Part shown: piece after piece, positions 58,804-64,000 of the stretch
Numbering within the stretch: position 1 is the first letter of the stretch
How the letters are laid out: each line of letters opens with the position of its first letter
Origin: Neopestalotiopsis rosae
Taxonomy: Eukaryota; Ascomycota; Sordariomycetes; Amphisphaeriales; Sporocadaceae
Direction of reading: 5' to 3'
Length of the DNA stretch: 64,000 nucleotides
Assembly: GCA_023078685.1 (NCBI GenBank)
Contig: JALGAS010000006.1
Span: forward strand, 2,232,001-2,296,000
Program-made: the position numbers and the translations under genes
The notes under the pieces: model-generated
Seen by the model: the letters and a program-made list of their open reading frames with translations, nothing else
The model's database searches: none
Told to the model about the DNA's origin: nothing

Positions 58804-58968
58804 AAGTGAGATGGAATGGGATTAAGCTTTCCTGTCCTAGAATGGAAAAGCTTGGAAAATTTCTGCGAGATTGTGAACCCTTTCCGTTGGTGAATTTGAC
58901 ACGACAAACCAACCATAACACCGTATATCTATCTCCACTGTAATCGCGAGTATAGTCATTATCAAAGT

Positions 58969-60352
58969 ATGTCGGCACATTCTCCGGCGACGGAAATCCC
59001 ACCTTTATCTCGATGGAAGTACAGGATGAGAAGCCTTGAGAGGCCCAACCTCAAGACGATCAAGGAGTGTGTAGATAGCGAAGATCCGCTAGATCTCACT
59101 GCCTTTGCCGTCGACGAAATCCGGCAAAATGGAAAGTCGGTTGCGCAGACTATTCTGGCCCTGAGTGATGTAAGTTTCCCCTGATTCCCTCTCGTTACTA
59201 CCAAAAAACCCAATACATCCCCGTGAGGAAGGAAGCGGCAGAAATCGAATAAAGCGGCGTTAATCATGACACCTTCTTACAGAACCTTGTGCGCCGCATC
59301 AAGTTGAAGAACATTGGCGGCCCATTTACCCCTGAACTTCCCAATTTCACTGTCCATCGCCAGGACCGTGCTACGGCTACTGCAGCGTATGTTACTCTTG
59401 AAGGTATGGAGAGACGCCACGGCCCGCATCCAACTCCCAAACAATAGTGTTTTGGTAACTAAATGAAAACCGGATTCCCTGACCCCAACAACAGGAGATA
59501 ATGAGGGACCGTGTAGACAATGTCAAGATTTTTCTCGTTCCAAAGGTCCCTTTGTGACCTGTCGCGCCGGTATGCCATTCCGAACACTAGAAATAGACCT
59601 GGCTCCTAGCAGACTCCCTTATACAAGTCTGCTCACAATGTCTTTCTCTTTTACCACTCTCAGACTCGCAGTACTTGAGAGGAGCGTGCTTCAATTGCCA
59701 CTACTCTGGTCGTGCTAGCTTTTGTTCCTTTCGCACCGACACAAAAGTTGACAGAGGCAAGTTCCCGGCCCACCGAGTCTTATTCCTTGCGATCTCTGCA
59801 CCCGCTGGTTAGTGGATCAGCTTTGACTGTCACTGAAACTTCTTTCCCTATCTTACCAGATATATCCGAACCCGCCGAGCAAAACAGGTCTAGAAGTCGC
59901 AAGCGAAGACGCACAGAGGAGAGCGACGAATACTATGAGGATGAGGACAAGGATGATGGCGGCGGCGAGGACGACTCCATCGCCGTAACGCGGCAACGAC
60001 CTGTTGCCACCAGACGAGAAGGACCCGTCATCTCGCGGGATTTCATCGTGAACACTACCACGCGTGATCTGGTACGTCGATTTCAAATTGTTCTTGCCGT
60101 CAAGAATGACAAGTTCTTCTCCACGGACTTATACTGATATCACGTTACTCAGGAGGTGTGGAAGTTTTGGATCGAGGATGAATTGAATCAACGTAGCTCT
60201 CTTCAATCTGGTGAGTTTTGCTGCGCAATTTCGATGGCTTCCGCTGTCACGAGTTAGTATGATACAATAATGTCGAGTATCTTCGCATTGCTTTTGTAAT
60301 GTAACTACCAATTTGCGGTTCCTGTACTAACTGATCTTGTCTAGGGCAATAG
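58969..60352 (+). CDS. DUF3716-domain protein (Cys-rich, function unknown)
   Basis: Seven exons: 58969-59169, 59283-59403, 59495-59569, 59664-59807, 59860-60071, 60153-60210 and 60345-60352; 272 residues, all phases consistent. Exon 3 and 4 encode the Cys-rich core GPCRQCQDFSRSKGPF..TC and GACFNCHYSGRASFCSF, the pattern of the fungal DUF3716 family, probably a metal-binding fold. A basic RSRSRKRRR and an acidic stretch follow, suggesting nuclear localisation. The C-terminus EVWKFWIEDELNQRS is coded by exon 6. The last exon carries only 8 nt, ending QAG-like (GQ, stop). The exon 2 donor was set at 59404 because the earlier GTATGT (59387) leads to a stop. Exon 4 could also end at a GC donor (59759). 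No function is known. Confidence 0.75.
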
Positions 60353-60806
60353 TTGGAAAGAGTTTTTGTATGCGCCATATGTGGTTGTGTATGGTGGCGC
60401 CCTTCGGGTTCTGTCTGTTAGAACTTTGTTTTCGTAGATGTAGGCCATCTTTAATTCTACTCTTAATTTTATATACTGATCGCTTCAACTCTCGCGACAT
60501 GCACACAATGTACCAAGGCGCAACATGCATTGCCGATGACGATTAATCCAAGTTTGGCTACGAAACCAGTAGAAGAGGAGAACAGATATCAGAGCAGCAT
60601 TTCAAAGATTTAAAACATTATTTGGACATGTTGGGTATATTATTGCCGTTGATCGCCATCATGTACAGCATATCTTCATGAACTTCGTTATCCACACGCT
60701 AAAAAGAAGAACTACGAAAACAGACCCTTATCCGATGGCCAAGATGCCATTTCGGGGGGGCGCCCATATTACACTTTAAAATCCACAAGTTGTGCATTTT
60801 GTTTTT
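60353..60806. other. Convergent 3' flank
   Basis: About 450 bp, AT-rich, between the DUF3716 and sugar transporter stops. No gene supported. Confidence 0.5.
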
Positions 60807-62524
60807 TCACATCTCAGCCTTGGACTCCTTGGCTTCCCGGCCGCGGGTCTGAGCCTCGGTGACATAGGTCTTGAAATCCTTGACGCTGACGCCCTTTTGG
60901 AAGAGCTCATCCAGCTCCTCGTAGCTTCGTCCGGCCGTCTCGACTTGGTAAAAGTACAGGTAGATGATGCACAGAACGCCGAGGCCGCCGTAGATGAATG
61001 CTGTCTTTGCTCCGAGGTTCGCCTGGTCGGGGTTGAAGACGTAGGGGATGACAAAGGCCCAGACGGTGTAGATCTGTCAAAGCAATCATGTTAGAGAAAG
61101 CCTACTTGAAGTAAGAGGGTGGCTTTGAAATTAGGTACTTACAATGTACTGAAGGGCAACACCGAGGGAGATGGTCTTGGCACGAAGCTTTGAGGTGGCA
61201 ACTTCGGTGAGCAGGGTGTAAGCGGTGGCGCCAATAGTGATGTTGTAGAAGAAGTTGTAGACCAGGAGCATGGCCACTGATCCCTTGATGGCGCCTGGAG
61301 AGCCTTCGGTGGCAAGACCGGCACAGATCATGAGGATCACGGTGATGACGACGGTACCCCAGACAGTCAATGGGCGACGACCGACCTTGTCGACCAGGAA
61401 CCAGGAGATGATGTTACCAGCCATGCTCATGCCGTGCTGGCCAATCTGAAGCTTGAAACTGTCCGTGGTGCTGTAACCAGCCAACTGAATGTAGTACGTT
61501 CCGTAGGCGGCAATGAAGTATACACCGCTGAGAGCCTGAATCGAGAGAGGCGCAATCGCAATGATTGTGCGGCGAAGATTGGACTTCTTGAAGCACTCGA
61601 GATAGCTGGCACCCTCCGTCTCCTTCTTGGACTGCTCCAGGGTGATCTTCATCTGCGAAATCTTCTTGGTGACCTCGAAGTCGGTGAAACCGAGGCGGCG
61701 GAGGGAGCGGCCGGCCTTCTCCGTCTTGTCAACGCTGGTGAGCCACATGGGCGACTCAGGCATGAAGAACATGAAGAGAGCTGCAATGCCGGCAAAGCCA
61801 AACTGCGCACAAAACACTGAACGGTATGCCCATCTCGACTCGAATGCACCGGTAAAGTTGACAATAATGGCGGCTGTGAGGGGACCAATGGTGAACATGA
61901 GAGCGCTCAAACAGGTGAGAAATCCACGCAAAGCTAGAGGAACGATCTGTGACTTGTTAGTCATTGTCCAAGATACTCTAATCGGAGTTTGTGATCGCTT
62001 ACCTCTCCAACGTAGGCCAGTGCCACTGTCAAGATGATTCCAGTGGTGAATCCGTTCAGGAACTTGCCACCAAAGAACATCTCGTTGGTGGTTGAGATGA
62101 ATTCCAGAGCAATGGAAGCAAAGGAGACGAGGATGGATCCAATAAGGACTGGCTTGCGGCCAAACTTGTCGGCCAGAGGAGATGCTCCAAAGGTACCGAC
62201 AATCGTACTCGCCAGAGGTGCTCCGCTGAAAGCACTCTGCCACTTTGTATCCAGCACGTAGGAACCTTCGTATGCGTGTCCAAAATCCTTTCGAAACTCG
62301 GGAATACTCAGGACCATGCCGGAAGCCTGGTTCTCGAAACTGACGAGAAGACAAGTGAATAGTGCATAGAGACACCAGGCGAACACCTTGGGCTGTTTGC
62401 GAATAGCACCAATGGCACTCAACTCGTGCTCCTCCTGGTTGGCGGCGTGGCCAGCATCATCGTCGACGTGCTCAGCCCAGACATCTTGTGTCGTGCCGCT
62501 CTTGTTGACAATATCGTCCGACAT
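60807..62524 (-). CDS. MFS sugar transporter (maltose/alpha-glucoside permease-like)
   Basis: Three exons on the minus strand: 62524-62003, 61946-61143 and 61073-60807, introns GTAAGC...ACAG and GTAAGT...ACAG in phase 0; 530 residues. Twelve hydrophobic spans fit the sugar porter family, with DKFGRKPVLIGS between TM2 and TM3, PESPMWL after TM6, and DKVGRRPLTVWG in the second half. The N-terminal 50 residues are acidic and cytosolic; the tail is charged (ETAGRSYEELDELFQKGVSV), and ETxGRxxEELDxLF is the conserved end motif of the MAL/HXT group. It imports a mono- or disaccharide by proton symport across the plasma membrane. ATG 62524 was chosen over a longer frame that starts at a non-ATG codon. 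CreA-like sites upstream fit glucose repression. Confidence 0.93.
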
Positions 62525-64000
62525 GATGGGTATAGAAAGAGGACACAAAGAACCGTTATGCTAGTCTTAGTGCAATCAGACTGGGTCGAGACTCTTAAAA
62601 TCGGACGAGATCCTCTTGATCTGGGGAAGGAAATCTGGAGATCCGGGGTAGTAAGAAATCCTTCTAGGACAAGAGCTAGACAGTCCTGTTTTATACATCT
62701 TTGCTTTGCATGAGCAACTCCAGCTCGTGTAAAAGCCTCCTGAGGGCTTAGTCCTGCCCTGATCTGCCTTCCATGATCCATCCAACGATCAAGAGCCTCG
62801 ACCGTTTCGACCCGCCGTCGGTTAAGGGAACCCCATACGACCTGGAGGCCATTGCCAGGACATGGTCACGGCACTCGTCTACCGGGGTAAGTGTGGAGGC
62901 TGCTGAGGTGGGATCTCCACACACATACATCCAATGCAGACAAGTAGAAACAGACTATCGGGGGCCAGAGGCTGGCTCTATCGAACGAGCATGAACAGGT
63001 GAACTGGGAAATCTAACTTGGTTAGGGATCCCTCGGCCAGACGTCGGCACCATTGCGGTATAGCAGATCCGATATTCAACCGCCGGAGCAAGAAGTCATC
63101 GCGAGTTGACAGGCTACGAAGCTGCATGATACTCGCCCCCATATGTTGGTGATAACCTGCTTTGTTCTGGCTTTCAGACGAGAAAGGTCGGCAGTTCTAA
63201 GACCGATACATCTTTGCAGAATTTTGGGGGAATTTTTGGGGTGCCTTCTAAAGCTGTCCACTACCGACACGAAGGAACACTGACAGACACGATGGTAGCG
63301 CTATACCATACTTAAGACGGCACTGCCGAAATTAGTGAAATGAGAGCGTTGATCTTCAATTCCACTTTGTGAGGGAGCAGCTTGTCTTGTCATGAAACAT
63401 GCAACGAGCTATCATCATGATTCGGGTGCTAGGGCAGTCAGAGAGCCAGCAAGCAAACCCTCATATCATCCCAGAGACTTGGGTCGGTACTCCCTTGCTC
63501 GATAGCCGACGCAGGCCATGTGCGTGCAGCAGAAAAAAGTGCGGAGAGCAGCAGACAGACAGATGCGGGGGAGAAGAATGCGCGGTCTGTGGGGTCTTCT
63601 CCGGCGTCACGGTCCTGGGAATGGCATCCTGCCCTTTTTCGCAGGTCATGTGAGCATGTTTAGGCCTTGCTTCACTTCCGAAGATCAGCCAACCCCTCCT
63701 ATGAATTATCCCAGGGCTGAGGGAAGCGGAATTGCGGATTTGGCGTCGACTGATCCGATGAGACTGGGCTGAAGGAAACGGTCATGCTGAATTGTTGCCT
63801 CATTCGTCCTTTGACATGTGTGTGTGTGTGCGTGCGGCTGAGCGACATGTCGGCGTTTGCAGGCGCTTCGAACGGGCGAGCCAGAAAAGAACAAGCCTGG
63901 GCTTTGTTGCTGGGATGGTGGAAGTTCCGAACTGTTTTCCCCAGATTTTTCTTGGACGATCCCGAGGTCGTGGCTTTTGCGTGGACAGTGGGCCCTGGGG
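62525..64000. promoter_or_regulatory. Promoter region of the sugar transporter; no gene to the window end
   Basis: Three matches to the CreA consensus SYGGRG lie within 365 bp of the start codon: CTGGGG 62621-62626, CCGGGG 62643-62648 and CCGGGG 62882-62887. A TG microsatellite occurs at about 63817-63831. The remaining frames are short and motif-free. A further gene may begin beyond the window. Confidence 0.5.

Larger units (their letters stand above)
58226..58968. promoter_or_regulatory. Divergent promoter region with phased repeats and a hairpin
   Basis: 743 bp between the divergent starts of the small mitochondrial gene and the DUF3716 gene. It contains a 7-bp inverted repeat and a 10-bp-phased heptamer array, described separately, about 165-230 bp upstream of the DUF3716 start. 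Confidence 0.5.

Noticed and set aside
1..64000. CRISPR arrays, insertion sequences, rRNA genes or intact transposons
   Set aside because: No regularly spaced repeats, terminal inverted repeats, transposase, reverse transcriptase or rRNA-like sequence was found; this is fungal nuclear DNA.

Overview
The window looks like nuclear DNA of a filamentous ascomycete, most likely a Sordariomycete and possibly Hypocreales. Three things point there: short introns (about 50-280 nt) with GTAAGT/GTATGT donors and CTAAC-like branch points, loosely packed genes on both strands, and the gene families found (AcuK/ERT1 regulator, QDE-2-type Argonaute, exgD-type membrane glucanase, DUF3716 protein, DHA2 transporter). 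Genus cannot be fixed from sequence alone. All exon coordinates were joined by hand from reading frame and splice signals.

Layout. 1-4079 holds no convincing gene; its last kilobase is probably the leader of a four-finger C2H2 regulator (4080-5544). A DSBA/FrnE-like oxidoreductase (8665-9969) follows. A housekeeping block then runs from TFIIE-beta (12214-13104) through cytochrome b5, F-actin capping protein alpha and the branched-chain 2-oxoacid dehydrogenase E1-beta (18685-19947), all on the minus strand. The E1-beta gene is divergent from an exgD-type glucan 1,3-beta-glucosidase (20698-23145). After a 6.6-kb gene-poor stretch come the AcuK-like gluconeogenesis regulator (29735-32031), a convergent riboflavin kinase (32503-33145), a tRNA-Lys(CTT) (35251-35323) and an Argonaute with an RGG-rich N-terminus (38621-42112).

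From 43.6 to 56.2 kb lies a compact probable secondary-metabolite cluster: a DHA2 MFS exporter, an acyl-ligase-like adenylation/carrier/condensation (A-T-C) NRPS-like enzyme, two related GNAT acetyltransferases, and a berberine-bridge-type flavin oxidase with a signal peptide. A plausible reading is that the A-T-C enzyme activates and transfers an acyl or amino-acyl group, the GNATs acetylate, the oxidase modifies the product outside the cytosol, and the MFS exports it. No complete core megasynthase is visible, so this may be a small stand-alone pathway or a tailoring island. The third intron of the NRPS-like gene does not join in frame with its best splice signals, so that gene may be damaged or oddly spliced. 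A decayed gene next to the Argonaute and gene-like debris at 49.6-50.9 kb suggest local rearrangement.

The right end returns to ordinary genes: a RING protein with an Asp in a zinc-ligand position, a small mitochondrial-type protein, a seven-exon DUF3716 protein with a phased repeat array in its promoter, and a sugar transporter with CreA-like sites upstream.
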